NCBI RefSeq assembly: GCF_008831075.1
Contig: NZ_WBJX01000003.1
Span: forward strand, 124,001-188,000
Reading direction: 5' to 3'
Source: Pseudoclavibacter terrae
GTDB taxonomy: Bacteria > Actinomycetota > Actinomycetes > Actinomycetales > Microbacteriaceae
DNA: 64,000 bases
The translations under genes were made by a program, and so were the position numbers. Shown piece after piece: positions 54,054 through 62,189 of this stretch. The first letter of the stretch is position 1. Every line of letters begins with the position of its first letter. The notes beneath the pieces are model-generated. The model searched no databases and was not told the DNA's origin. It saw only the letters and a program-made list of their open reading frames with translations.

Positions 54054-55346
54054 TCAGCCCTGTTGCTGCTGCTTCGCAGCCGCACTCACCGACTTCATGA
54101 AGCGCAGCACGTTGTCGTCGACGAAGATGTCGTTCGGCTGCAGCGGGCGCGACAGGTGCAACCCGTCGAGGGCGCGGATGCGTGACAGCGCCACGTAGGT
54201 CTGACCGGGCGAGAAGGCCCGCGCGCCGAGATCGACCACCGCGCGGTCGTAGGTCTTGCCCTGCGACTTATGGATCGTGACCGCCCACGCGAGGCGCAGC
54301 GGGAACTGCGTGAACTCCCCCACGACGTCGCGCGACAGCTCCCGCGTGTCCGGCGAGTACGAGTACTTCAGCTTCTCCCACACGAGCGGCTCGACCTCGT
54401 GCTCGTCGCCGTCGATCTCGACGTAGACGGTCTTGTCGATGCGCGTGACCTCGCCGATGGAGCCGTTCACCCAGCGCCCGTCAGAGTCGTTGCGAAGGAA
54501 CATGACCTGCGCGCCGACCTTCAGGTCGAGGCGCTCGTCTGCGGGGAAATTGCGTCCGCCGAACTCGCCGGAGATGTCGGCGTTGGCGGTCATCGATGCG
54601 CCGGGCAGGCGCTCGAGGTTCTGCGCGTTGATGCGCGAAACCTGCGCGTTGCGGGACGCGAGCGTGATGGTGCCGTCGGCCGGGGCGGGCCTGGCTCCGA
54701 CGGTGTTGAGGCGGTTCGCCATGTCGGCCGTAACCTGCCCGTACCTGACGGCCGTGAGGATGTTCTTGAACTCGTCCTCGTGCTGCCGGTGGATCTCACG
54801 CAGCGCGTGGATGCGCAGCTCCGCCTCCTGCCACACCTTCGCGTCGAAGAACCACAGCGAACGGTAGTGGTCGCGGAAGTACGCACGCTCGTCAGGGTCG
54901 GACGGCGGCACGGGTGCCAGCTGGAACGGGTCGCCGAACATGACGAGCTGCACGCCGCCGAACGCCTCGTTCTTGCGCTGCCTCGCCTGCCGCAGCGAGC
55001 GGTCGATGGCGTCCATGAGGTCGGCGCTCACCATCGACACCTCGTCGATGACCAGGGTGTCGATCTTGTTGAGCAGCTTGCGGACGTCGCCGTTCTGCTC
55101 GATCGGCGCATCCCCGATGACACCGATCGGCAGCTTGAAGAGCGAGTGGATGGTCTGCCCGCCCACGTTGAGGGCCGCGACTCCCGTAGGCGCCGCGATG
55201 ACGAGCTGCTTCGAGGTGTGCCACGCGAGGTGGTTGAGCAGCGTCGACTTGCCGGTACCGGCGCGACCCGTCACGAAGAGGTGGTCGCGCGTGTGCTCGA
55301 TCGCGTCGAACACACCCTGCTGCTCCGGGGTGAGGACGATCGTCAC
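54054..55346 (-). CDS. Pif1-like DNA helicase
   Basis: A 430-residue superfamily 1 helicase. Walker A GRAGTGKST near residue 27, VIDEVSMVSADLMD (motif II), FGDPFQLAPVPP (motif III) and the C-terminal VTIHKSQGKTYDRAVVDLGARAFSPGQTYVALSR (motifs V and VI) are all there. This is a bacterial Pif1/RecD-like group enzyme with 5'-3' polarity by family. The ATG overlaps the CopD-CtaG stop by 4 nt, so it is co-translated with an electron transport assembly gene, with no obvious functional link. It ends in a Gln-rich tail (KQQQQG). Confidence 0.92.
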   Translation of the reverse strand: MTIVLTPEQQGVFDAIEHTRDHLFVTGRAGTGKSTLLNHLAWHTSKQLVIAAPTGVAALNVGGQTIHSLFKLPIGVIGDAPIEQNGDVRKLLNKIDTLVIDEVSMVSADLMDAIDRSLRQARQRKNEAFGGVQLVMFGDPFQLAPVPPSDPDERAYFRDHYRSLWFFDAKVWQEAELRIHALREIHRQHEDEFKNILTAVRYGQVTADMANRLNTVGARPAPADGTITLASRNAQVSRINAQNLERLPGASMTANADISGEFGGRNFPADERLDLKVGAQVMFLRNDSDGRWVNGSIGEVTRIDKTVYVEIDGDEHEVEPLVWEKLKYSYSPDTRELSRDVVGEFTQFPLRLAWAVTIHKSQGKTYDRAVVDLGARAFSPGQTYVALSRIRALDGLHLSRPLQPNDIFVDDNVLRFMKSVSAAAKQQQQG

Positions 55347-57517
55347 TGCTTCGCCCCCTGCTCTGCGTCACGCTCGAGCTGCGCCTCCTGCTCGCGCCGG
55401 TCCTGCTTGCGCTTCTCGAGCGCCGCAGTGCGGTCGGCCATCACCTTCAGCTGCGCGTTGTACGCCTCGAGCTCCGCGTCGCCGTCCCGGTCCGCCTTCC
55501 GGTCGCGCCGCTTGGCTTCCCGATCGTCGGAGCGAGACCACGAGAACGCGACGAGCATGGCGAGGATGACCGTCGGCACCTCGCCGACACCCCAGGCGAT
55601 GGCGCCGCCGATCTGCTGGTCGGTGATCGCATCCGCACCCCACGGCCGGCCCATCGCCCCGTACCAGTCGGCGAGCAGCAGCCCCGTTCCGCTCATGATG
55701 CTGAGGCCGAAGAACGCGTGGAACGTCATGACGAGCACCAGCGCGATGAGGCGCATCGGGTAGGGAGCTCGGGTGCCGATCGGGTCGATGCCGATGAGCG
55801 CGTTCGCGAACAGGTAGCCGACGATGAGGAAGTCGGCGATCATCCACATGTGCCCGACGTGGTCGGTCACCGCCCAGCGGAACAGCGGCGTGTAGTAGAA
55901 GACGAGCAGCGAGCCAGCGAAGACGACGGCGGAGACGATGGGGTGCGAGAAGAACTTCGCCCACTTCGAGTGCACGAACTTCAGCGCCCACTCGCGGGTC
56001 CCCATGCTGCCGTCGTGTCGCGCGTGCACGGCGCGAAGCAGCAGCGTCATGGGCGCTGACAGCACGAACATGATCGGCACCAGCATGGTGAGGAACATGT
56101 GCTGCGTCATATGGAAGCTGAAGACGAACTTGCCGTAGACGATGAGCGAGCCGTTGACGAGGTAGAGCAGGATGAGGATGCCGAGGACAAACGAGATCGT
56201 GCGTCCCAGCGGCCACTCGTCGCCGCGGCGGCGGAGGCGCAGCACACCGGCGATGTAGAAGAACAGCGCGAAGAGGCACAGGGTTGTCCACATGGGGTCG
56301 AGGCGCCACTCGGTGAGCAGGCGGAAAGGCTCGAACTCGGGCGGAAGCGGGTCGCCCGTCAGCAGCTGGGCCGGTGACGGCGACGCGAGCTGGTCTGCCG
56401 TGACCTCGGTGACGGGCGACGGCGTCCGGCCCAGGGCCGCCGCCGCACCGGAGGCGATACCCATGAAGGCGAGCTCAAGCGACACGAGCCACACGAGCGG
56501 CTTGCGAGTGGATGCGCCCTGCTCGACCGCGGCGCGCATCCGGTTGATGAGTCCGCGCCGCTGCGCCCAGCCGATGAAGCCGAGCACGATCAGCACAACC
56601 GCCTTCACGATGACGATGACCCCGTATGGCGTGACGAGCTCGGCGAACGAGCCGATGTTCGCGACACTCGCGACGACCCCGGACGCGGCGACCACGATGA
56701 AGGCGATGAGTGCGAGCGTCGAATAGCGTTCGAGCACCGCCAGACGACGGACGTCGGGCAGGCGCGGGGCGAGGATCGCCACGACGAGCAGCCCTCCGAG
56801 CCAGAGCGCCGCACCCATGTAGTGCAGGGTGATGCCGCCGACGACGGTCTCGTGGTTCGCGGCACCCGCGGCGTGCCCCTGCGCTCCGAGCGGCCAGAGG
56901 CAGAAGAACGAGAACGCCGCGGAGAGGCCGACCATCCAGGCGCTGCGACTCGCGAACACGACGATCGACAGCACGAGGACCATGCCGACCGCGAGCACCC
57001 AGGCCTGGCCGAGCTCCAGCGACGTGAAGAAGAACAGGAGGCCCTGGCCGAACGCCGCGTCGAACGAGAACGCCGCGTTGGAGATCTGCAGGTACGTGAG
57101 GAACGCCGCGGCGAACGTGGAGACAACCCAGGCGGCGGCACCGGACGACGCGATCGTCATCGCGCGCTCGAACTCCGGCTGCTTTCGGCTGGCCGCCCAC
57201 GCGGCAAGCACCAACGCGCCGATCGTGACCGACGCCGACAGGTTCAGGGCCAGGCGCGCGATCGGCACACCCCACATGACGACGGGGCCCGGGTCGGAGA
57301 CGATCAGTGCCTTCGCACCGCCGCCGTAGGCGAGGCCCCAGACGACCGCGGCGAGGGCGGCGAGGAGGAAGAGCGCGGGGCCGAGGACAACCATCCGCTT
57401 CGTGTGGAGCGACCAGGAGTCCGCGTTCGCGCGATTGCGCTCAGCCTTGCTGGCGGTCTTGTCTGCGGCTGCCGCCGTCTTCTCGTCTCTGGAACCGGGG
57501 ACGAGGGGCGTAGGCAT
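55343..57517 (-). CDS. CopD-CtaG fusion (cytochrome oxidase assembly / copper)
   Basis: A 724-residue membrane protein with about 15 helices. Residues 45-390 form a CopD-like domain (WGVPIARLALNLSAS; GHAAGAANHETVVGGITLHYMGAALWLGGL, with His ligands). Residues 400-680 form a CtaG-type domain (SFHMTQHMFLTMLVPIMFVL; DHVGHMWMIADFLIVG). The last 40 residues are a charged coiled-coil. CtaG helps load copper into cytochrome c oxidase. The ATG at 57517 sits 8 nt after TACACT, so the message may be nearly leaderless. It starts an operon with the Pif1-like gene. Confidence 0.92.
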   Translation of the reverse strand: MPTPLVPGSRDEKTAAAADKTASKAERNRANADSWSLHTKRMVVLGPALFLLAALAAVVWGLAYGGGAKALIVSDPGPVVMWGVPIARLALNLSASVTIGALVLAAWAASRKQPEFERAMTIASSGAAAWVVSTFAAAFLTYLQISNAAFSFDAAFGQGLLFFFTSLELGQAWVLAVGMVLVLSIVVFASRSAWMVGLSAAFSFFCLWPLGAQGHAAGAANHETVVGGITLHYMGAALWLGGLLVVAILAPRLPDVRRLAVLERYSTLALIAFIVVAASGVVASVANIGSFAELVTPYGVIVIVKAVVLIVLGFIGWAQRRGLINRMRAAVEQGASTRKPLVWLVSLELAFMGIASGAAAALGRTPSPVTEVTADQLASPSPAQLLTGDPLPPEFEPFRLLTEWRLDPMWTTLCLFALFFYIAGVLRLRRRGDEWPLGRTISFVLGILILLYLVNGSLIVYGKFVFSFHMTQHMFLTMLVPIMFVLSAPMTLLLRAVHARHDGSMGTREWALKFVHSKWAKFFSHPIVSAVVFAGSLLVFYYTPLFRWAVTDHVGHMWMIADFLIVGYLFANALIGIDPIGTRAPYPMRLIALVLVMTFHAFFGLSIMSGTGLLLADWYGAMGRPWGADAITDQQIGGAIAWGVGEVPTVILAMLVAFSWSRSDDREAKRRDRKADRDGDAELEAYNAQLKVMADRTAALEKRKQDRREQEAQLERDAEQGAKQ

Positions 57518-57610
57518 GATCATCAAGTGTAGATCGTCGCCGCCGGACGGGCTCTTCATCCACAGGCGGATGCACACGGCGGGCGCCGCGGGGGCGGGGC
57601 CCCGCGGCAA

Positions 57611-57679
57611 TCTCCGGGTGGCCTTCACGCGCGCGGATGGCTTCCAACCCATCCGCGCGCGTGGAAGCCATCCCGAAAC
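57611..57679. repeat. Family C two-tier hairpin, copy 2
   Basis: The outer stem is partly conserved (CCGGGTGG/CCATCCCG), and the inner stem CGCGCGGATGG/CCATCCGCGCG is perfect with a CTTCCAAC loop. It lies between the HU stop and the CopD-CtaG start. Confidence 0.8.
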
Positions 57680-57700
57680 CTGGCAGTCGCGGCAACTCGG

Positions 57701-57749
57701 CGGAATCGAGCACATCGGAATCGAACACACCGGAATCGAGCACACCGGA
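57701..57749. repeat. 15-nt tandem repeat near family C copy 2
   Basis: CGGAATCGAGCACAT, CGGAATCGAACACAC and CGGAATCGAGCACAC follow each other, then a partial CGGAT. It lies in the same spacer as family C copy 2. Confidence 0.75.
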
Positions 57750-57795
57750 TGGGCCTGCGATGGCGGCACGGATGCGGTGCGAGCCGCGAACGCGA

Positions 57796-57831
57796 ACGCG
57801 GGGCCGCTCCCGAGTGGAAGCGACCCCGCGT
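57796..57831 (-). terminator. Terminator of the HU gene
   Basis: CGCGGGGCCGCT pairs with AGCGACCCCGCG (one mismatch) around a CCCGAGTGGA-type loop, 18 nt beyond the HU stop. Confidence 0.6.
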
Positions 57832-57848
57832 GCGTTCAGGCGCGAAGA

Positions 57849-58136
57849 CTACTTAGCTGCGGCCTTGAGCTTCGAGCCAGCCGAGATCTTGACGCCCTTC
57901 GAGGCGGCGATCTGGATGGCTTCACCCGTCTGCGGGTTGCGGCCGGTGCGTGCGGCACGAGCGGTCTGCTCAACGGAGAGCCAGCCCGGGATCGTGACCT
58001 TGGTGCCCTTGGCAACATTCGAGGCGAGCTCGCTGAAGAGTGCGTCGAGGACGCTTCCAACAACAGCCTGGCTCTGGCCGGTCTCAGTCGCGATCGCGGC
58101 AACGAGTTCGGTCTTGTTCACAGTCTTGTCTGCCAT
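57849..58136 (-). CDS. hup: HU-family DNA-binding protein
   Basis: A 95-residue HU/IHF-type protein. NKTELVAAIATETGQSQAVVGSVLD, TIPGWLSVEQTARAARTGRNPQTGEAIQI and KLKAAAK are all clear; the DNA-bending arm holds RNPQTG. It lacks the long Lys/Ala tail of mycobacterial HupB. It is one of the best-expressed proteins of a cell. The ATG has a strong AAGGAGGACAT site. It stands alone, followed by its own terminator. Confidence 0.96.
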   Translation of the reverse strand: MADKTVNKTELVAAIATETGQSQAVVGSVLDALFSELASNVAKGTKVTIPGWLSVEQTARAARTGRNPQTGEAIQIAASKGVKISAGSKLKAAAK

Positions 58137-58393
58137 ATGTCCTCCTTAGGACGCAGCCCCGCCCTTGCGAGTGCAGCATGTTGGGTTCAGAAGTCCTGCA
58201 GTTCCGCGGGATTCCGCGGCAGGACCTTCGTCAACCTACCAAAACCCGGGGCCCTGGCATGCAGATTCGCCTGACACGCCGCGTCTTGCCACCCAATTCA
58301 CCGGTTTGGGGCCCTTCTGGACCGGATCGATGCCCGGATCGGCGCTGAAACGCCGGAGCCGCGAGGTGTGCGCTCGGCGGCGTCGACCCTCAC

Positions 58394-60121
58394 TCAGCGC
58401 CGCTTGATCTCCGGGAAGTCATCGTCGCGCCATTCGCCGTCGAGCCGCGCGCCCTCAGCCTCGATCTCCCGGTTTCGGAGTTCGACGCGGCGGATCTTGC
58501 CTGACGCGGTCTTCGGCAGCTCGAAGAACTCGAGACGCCGGACTCGCATGTACGGCGGCATGACGGCACGAGCATGCCGGAGCACCTCGAGGGCAGTCTG
58601 CCGGTTGGCCTCCCAGCCCGCTGCGAGCGTCACGTAGGCCTTCGTGATGTTGAGCTTCGTCGCGTCCGGCGCTCCGACGACACCCGCCTCGGCGACGGCG
58701 TCGTGCTCGAGCAGGAGACTCTCGACCTCGAACGGCGACACCTTGAAGTCGGAGGACTTGAAGACGTCGTCGGTGCGTCCGACGAAGGTGATGCATCCAT
58801 TCTCGTCCCGAGTCGCGACGTCGCCCGTGTGGAAGAAGCCGTCGCGCACCGCGTTGTCGGTCGCCGCGGGCGAGCCCAGGTACTCGGTCATGAGGTTCAC
58901 GGGGCGCTGGCCGCGCATGTCGAGGCAGATCTCGCCCTCGTCGCCCGCCGTTCCCGTGACGGGGTCGAGCAGCACGACGTCCATGCCCGGCAGCGGATGC
59001 CCCATCGCGCCTGGCTTGATGACGGACCCTGGCGCGTTCGCGATGAGCGCCGTGGTCTCGGTCTGTCCGTAGCCGTCGCGGATCTCGAGTCCCCACCAGT
59101 CGTTGATGCGCGCGATGACCTCGGGATTGAGGGGTTCGCCGGCGGAGAGCAGTTCACGCATGGCCCGCGGCTTCTCGCTCCTGCCGTGCTGCACGAGGAT
59201 GCGCCAGACCGTCGGCGGCGCGCAGAACGAGGTCGCACCGGCCTTGTCGAGCTGCTCGAGCAGCAGCTGCGCATCGAACCGCTCGTAGTTGACGACGAAC
59301 ACGGTGGCCTCCGCGTTCCAGGGCGCGAAGAAGCTGCTCCAGGCGTGCTTGCCCCAGCCGGCGGCGCTGATGGCGAGATGCACCCCGCCAGGCTCCACGC
59401 CGATCCAGTACATCGTCGAGAGGTGCCCGACGGGGTACGAGCGGTGCGAGTGGACCACGATCTTCGGGTGACTCGTCGTGCCTGACGTGAAGTAGATGAG
59501 CGCGGCGTCGTCGCTTGCCGTCTGCTTCACGACCGGCGCATCCGGTGCGTCGTAGATGTCGTTGAAGTCGAGCCACGAGTCGCGGGCTGCGCCGTCGAGC
59601 CCGGCACCCACCTGCACGATGCGGTAGCTGCCGATGACGTTGTCGAACTTCGCCGCGTCGGCCTCCTCTGCGATGACGAGCCGGACCCTGGCTCGCTCGA
59701 CGCGGTCGTCGAGGTCGTGCGGGCCGAGCACAACGGAGGTGGGCAGGATCACGGCGCCGAGCTTCAGCGCGCCGAGCATCGCCTCCCACAGCTCCCGACG
59801 GTTGCCGAGCATGAGCATGACGACGTCGCCGCGGCGGATGCCCTGGGCTTCGAGCCAGTTCGCGACCCGGTTGGAGCGGCGGCGGAGGTCGTCGAAGCTG
59901 TACTTCGCCTCGCTGCCGTCGGCTTCCACGATCCACAGCGCTGTACGGTCGTTGCCCTCGGCGATCTCGTCGAACCAGTCGAGGGCCCAGTTGAAGCGGT
60001 CGCCGACGTCTGGCCACTCGAACTCCCGGCGCGCCCGCTCCGCATCCGTGCGGAGGGCGAGCAGCTGGTCACGTGCGCTGCGGAAGGCGGAAACACCTCG
60101 AACATCTGACATGCGTGCCAT
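58394..60121 (-). CDS. Acyl-CoA synthetase (AMP-forming)
   Basis: A 575-residue ANL-family enzyme. Nucleotide motif YFTSGTTSHPKIV, the DGYGQTE motif, TGDVATRDENGCITFVGRTDDVFKSSDFKVSPFEVE and KTASGKIRR with the catalytic Lys are intact. The pattern resembles medium-chain or benzoate-type acyl-CoA synthetases (ACSM-like), rather than acetyl-CoA synthetase. It activates an acid with ATP to acyl-AMP and then acyl-CoA. ATG 60121 is taken; an alternative ATG is at 60112. It lies below the XRE gene (64 nt). Confidence 0.9.
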   Translation of the reverse strand: MARMSDVRGVSAFRSARDQLLALRTDAERARREFEWPDVGDRFNWALDWFDEIAEGNDRTALWIVEADGSEAKYSFDDLRRRSNRVANWLEAQGIRRGDVVMLMLGNRRELWEAMLGALKLGAVILPTSVVLGPHDLDDRVERARVRLVIAEEADAAKFDNVIGSYRIVQVGAGLDGAARDSWLDFNDIYDAPDAPVVKQTASDDAALIYFTSGTTSHPKIVVHSHRSYPVGHLSTMYWIGVEPGGVHLAISAAGWGKHAWSSFFAPWNAEATVFVVNYERFDAQLLLEQLDKAGATSFCAPPTVWRILVQHGRSEKPRAMRELLSAGEPLNPEVIARINDWWGLEIRDGYGQTETTALIANAPGSVIKPGAMGHPLPGMDVVLLDPVTGTAGDEGEICLDMRGQRPVNLMTEYLGSPAATDNAVRDGFFHTGDVATRDENGCITFVGRTDDVFKSSDFKVSPFEVESLLLEHDAVAEAGVVGAPDATKLNITKAYVTLAAGWEANRQTALEVLRHARAVMPPYMRVRRLEFFELPKTASGKIRRVELRNREIEAEGARLDGEWRDDDFPEIKRR

Positions 60122-60185
60122 TCTCACGCACGCCACCGACATTGCGCCGCCGATCCGGAGGCTCGCGGGCAGGTCGGCGCAACGA

Positions 60186-60422
60186 TCAGCGAGGCGGCAG
60201 GTAGTCGAGGAGCTCGCCCGGCTTGCATTCGAGCACGGCGCAGAGCCTCGCGAGCGTCTCGAAGCGCACGGCCTTGGCGCGGTTGTTCTTGAGCACCGAC
60301 AGGTTGACGACGCTGATGCCGACACGTTCGGACAGGTCGACGAGGGTGATGCCGCGCCTCGCCATGATCTCGCCGAGGTGGCACACGATGTAGTGCGGCT
60401 CCTCGAGGGGCTCCGGCACCAT
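60186..60422 (-). CDS. XRE-type helix-turn-helix regulator (YozG-like)
   Basis: A 78-residue Cro/CI-type protein: IMARRGITLVDLSERVGISVVNLSVLKNNRAKAVRFETLARLCAVLECKPGELLDYL covers the HTH and the following helices. It resembles the small YozG-like repressors that go with DUF2975 membrane genes. Its ATG shares a base with the DUF2975 stop (TGATG). It is the likely repressor of its own operon through the 40-nt palindrome upstream. Confidence 0.92.
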   Translation of the reverse strand: MVPEPLEEPHYIVCHLGEIMARRGITLVDLSERVGISVVNLSVLKNNRAKAVRFETLARLCAVLECKPGELLDYLPPR

Positions 60423-61045
60423 CAGACGAGGCCTTCCTGGTCCTGCTCCAGGCGCGCGCCACGGCGCATGATGAGGTTCACGACGAGCAGGATCACGAGG
60501 ATGAGGAGGAACGTCCACGTCTGGTCGAGGATGGTCGGCTCAGGCGCGTCGGACCCGCTCCACCCGAGCTTCGCGATCGTCCAGTTCGTGCCGAGGAGCT
60601 CGAAGAAGCCCGGGGCCGCGAGGGAAGCGACGACCAGCCCAGACGACCAGTCGAGGAGGCGGATGCTCTTGCGTCCGAAGAAGTCGCCCTTCGCGAGGTT
60701 CCTGGCGAAGAGGAGGAGCATCCAGACTGCGGCGAGGCTCAGGACGGCGCCGATGATCTGTCCGATGAGGAGCAGCACGAGCGCGCCGGTTGGCAGGAGA
60801 TCCCCGGCGACGAGGATCGTCGAGGCACCATCGAGCGGGACGTCGGCCCCCACGGGGGTCGGGAGGGAGACGGATGTTCCTTCGAACGACGCGTTGACGC
60901 GCACGCTGCCGTCGACGAAGTAGCCGATGACGTTCTCGAGGGGCTTCAGGACGACGAGGCCTGCTGCGACGATGCCGAGCGGCCAGAGGTAGCCGAGCTC
61001 CTTCGCTTCGCGGTCGGTGCCTGCCGAATTCTGTCGTGCGTTCAT
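60422..61045 (-). CDS. DUF2975 membrane protein
   Basis: A 207-residue protein with four hydrophobic segments at about 20-42, 80-112, 125-150 and 175-195. The order and the RRSIRLLDWSSGL-like cytosolic loop match DUF2975. It is paired with the XRE gene, the normal arrangement of this family. It may act as membrane partner or sensor of the repressor. A strong palindrome lies in front. Confidence 0.88.
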   Translation of the reverse strand: MNARQNSAGTDREAKELGYLWPLGIVAAGLVVLKPLENVIGYFVDGSVRVNASFEGTSVSLPTPVGADVPLDGASTILVAGDLLPTGALVLLLIGQIIGAVLSLAAVWMLLLFARNLAKGDFFGRKSIRLLDWSSGLVVASLAAPGFFELLGTNWTIAKLGWSGSDAPEPTILDQTWTFLLILVILLVVNLIMRRGARLEQDQEGLV

Positions 61046-61054
61046 GGTCTTCCT

Positions 61055-61094
61055 CCATATCGTTTCTCGTTATGCATAACGATAAACGATATGG
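61055..61094. promoter_or_regulatory. 40-nt nested palindrome before DUF2975/XRE operon
   Basis: Outer arms CCATATCGTTT and AAACGATATGG and an inner perfect TCGTTATGCATAACGA give one long inverted repeat with a single mismatched pair. The AACGAt half-site occurs four times. It ends 10 nt from the DUF2975 start. This is likely the site for the XRE protein, with two dimers bound side by side. Confidence 0.75.
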
Positions 61095-61123
61095 CCGGAT
61101 GTGCAACCCCTGGCTCGCATCCC

Positions 61124-61193
61124 GCTTCGGGATGGCTTCCACGCTTCGGGATGCTTTGCAACCCATCCGGAAGCGCGCAACCCATCCCGAAAG
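61124..61193. repeat. Family C two-tier hairpin, copy 3
   Basis: Outer stem TTCGGGATGG/CCATCCCGAA and an inner stem CGCTTC..GGGATG/CATCC..GAAGCG. The inner stem sequence differs from copies 1 and 2 but stays complementary. It lies between DUF2975 and rpsN. Confidence 0.85.
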
Positions 61194-61210
61194 TGGCGCG
61201 ACGGAACGCA

Positions 61211-61244
61211 CGAAACCCCCGAGCGAAGACGCTCGGGGGTTTCG
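61211..61244 (-). terminator. Terminator of the rpmB-rpmG-rpsN operon
   Basis: CGAAACCCCCGAGC at 61211-61224 and GCTCGGGGGTTTCG at 61231-61244 form a perfect 14-bp stem with a 6-nt loop. It lies 35 nt after the rpsN stop. Confidence 0.85.
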
Positions 61245-61278
61245 GGGAAGCACTACGCCATCGCTGGCGGGCTGGTGG

Positions 61279-61584
61279 TTACCAGCTCGACTTCGTGATT
61301 CCTGGAAGCTCACCGCGGTGAGCCATGTCGCGGAAGCGGACACGCGAGATGCCGAACTTCGAGACGTGGCCGCGGGGGCGTCCGTCGATGCTGTCGCGGT
61401 TGCGGACGCGGACCGGCGAAGCGTTGCGGGGAAGCTTCTGCAGGCCGACGCGAGCTGCCTCGCGCGACTCGTCGGTGCCGTTCGGGTCGACAAGAGCCTT
61501 CTTCAGCTCTGCGCGGCGTTCCGCGTAGCGCTCGACGATGACCTTGCGCTGCTCGTTCTTGGCGATCTTGCTCTTCTTGGCCAT
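61279..61584 (-). CDS. rpsN: 30S ribosomal protein S14 (zinc-free type)
   Basis: A 101-residue S14: [63 protein letters not shown] are all typical. It is the long form without CxxC zinc pairs. It is last of three ribosomal genes, 2 nt after rpmG. Confidence 0.97.
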   Translation of the reverse strand: MAKKSKIAKNEQRKVIVERYAERRAELKKALVDPNGTDESREAARVGLQKLPRNASPVRVRNRDSIDGRPRGHVSKFGISRVRFRDMAHRGELPGITKSSW

Positions 61585-61586
61585 GT

Positions 61587-61757
61587 TTAGCGCTCCTCTC
61601 GGAATTCGACGTGCTTGCGGATGACCGGGTCGTACTTCTTGAGCACGAGGCGGTCAGGCGTGTTGCGACGGTTCTTCTTCGTCACGTAGGTGTAGCCCGT
61701 TCCAGCGGTGGAGCGGAGCTTGATGATCGGACGTACGTCCTGGCTCTTCTTCGCCAT
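61587..61757 (-). CDS. rpmG: 50S ribosomal protein L33 (zinc-free type)
   Basis: A 56-residue L33: [20 protein letters not shown], then [20 protein letters not shown] and [13 protein letters not shown]. There is no Cys, so it cannot bind zinc. It overlaps the rpmB stop by one base (TAATG). It is short and easily missed in an ORF-length filter. Confidence 0.97.
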   Translation of the reverse strand: MAKKSQDVRPIIKLRSTAGTGYTYVTKKNRRNTPDRLVLKKYDPVIRKHVEFREER

Positions 61758-61993
61758 TAGAACTTGACTCCCTTCGCACGAAGCTCAGCGACGACGGACT
61801 CGATGCCGCGTGCGTCGATGACCTTGATGCCCTTAGCCGAAAGCGTCAGCGTGATCGTGCGCTTCATGGAAGGCACGAAGTACTTCTTCTTCTGGATGTT
61901 CGGGTCGAACCGACGGTTGGTCCGTCGGTGCGAGTGCGAGATGTTGTGACCGAATCCGGGAACCGCCCCGGTCACCTGGCACACTGCTGCCAT
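61757..61993 (-). CDS. rpmB: 50S ribosomal protein L28
   Basis: A 78-residue L28: [40 protein letters not shown] and [20 protein letters not shown] are canonical. It has one Cys only. GGAGGAAACA precedes the ATG. It is first of the rpmB-rpmG-rpsN operon; no Zur-type box is evident within the 196 nt to the neighbouring gene. Confidence 0.97.
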   Translation of the reverse strand: MAAVCQVTGAVPGFGHNISHSHRRTNRRFDPNIQKKKYFVPSMKRTITLTLSAKGIKVIDARGIESVVAELRAKGVKF

Positions 61994-62189
61994 TGTTTCC
62001 TCCGTAGATACCGCGGGAACCAGAAGGCCCCGCCCAAGATCTCTTGTCTGCGTCGGTGGCGGTTGCACACCAACACGGTCGCGCCAGAGGGGAACCCCGG
62101 CGCACCAAGGGTCGAGCTTAGGCGACACGCCCGGGAGAGCGCAAGCCTGGGCCGTACGAAGGCGCGCGAGCGGGGTGAAAGACTCGAGC

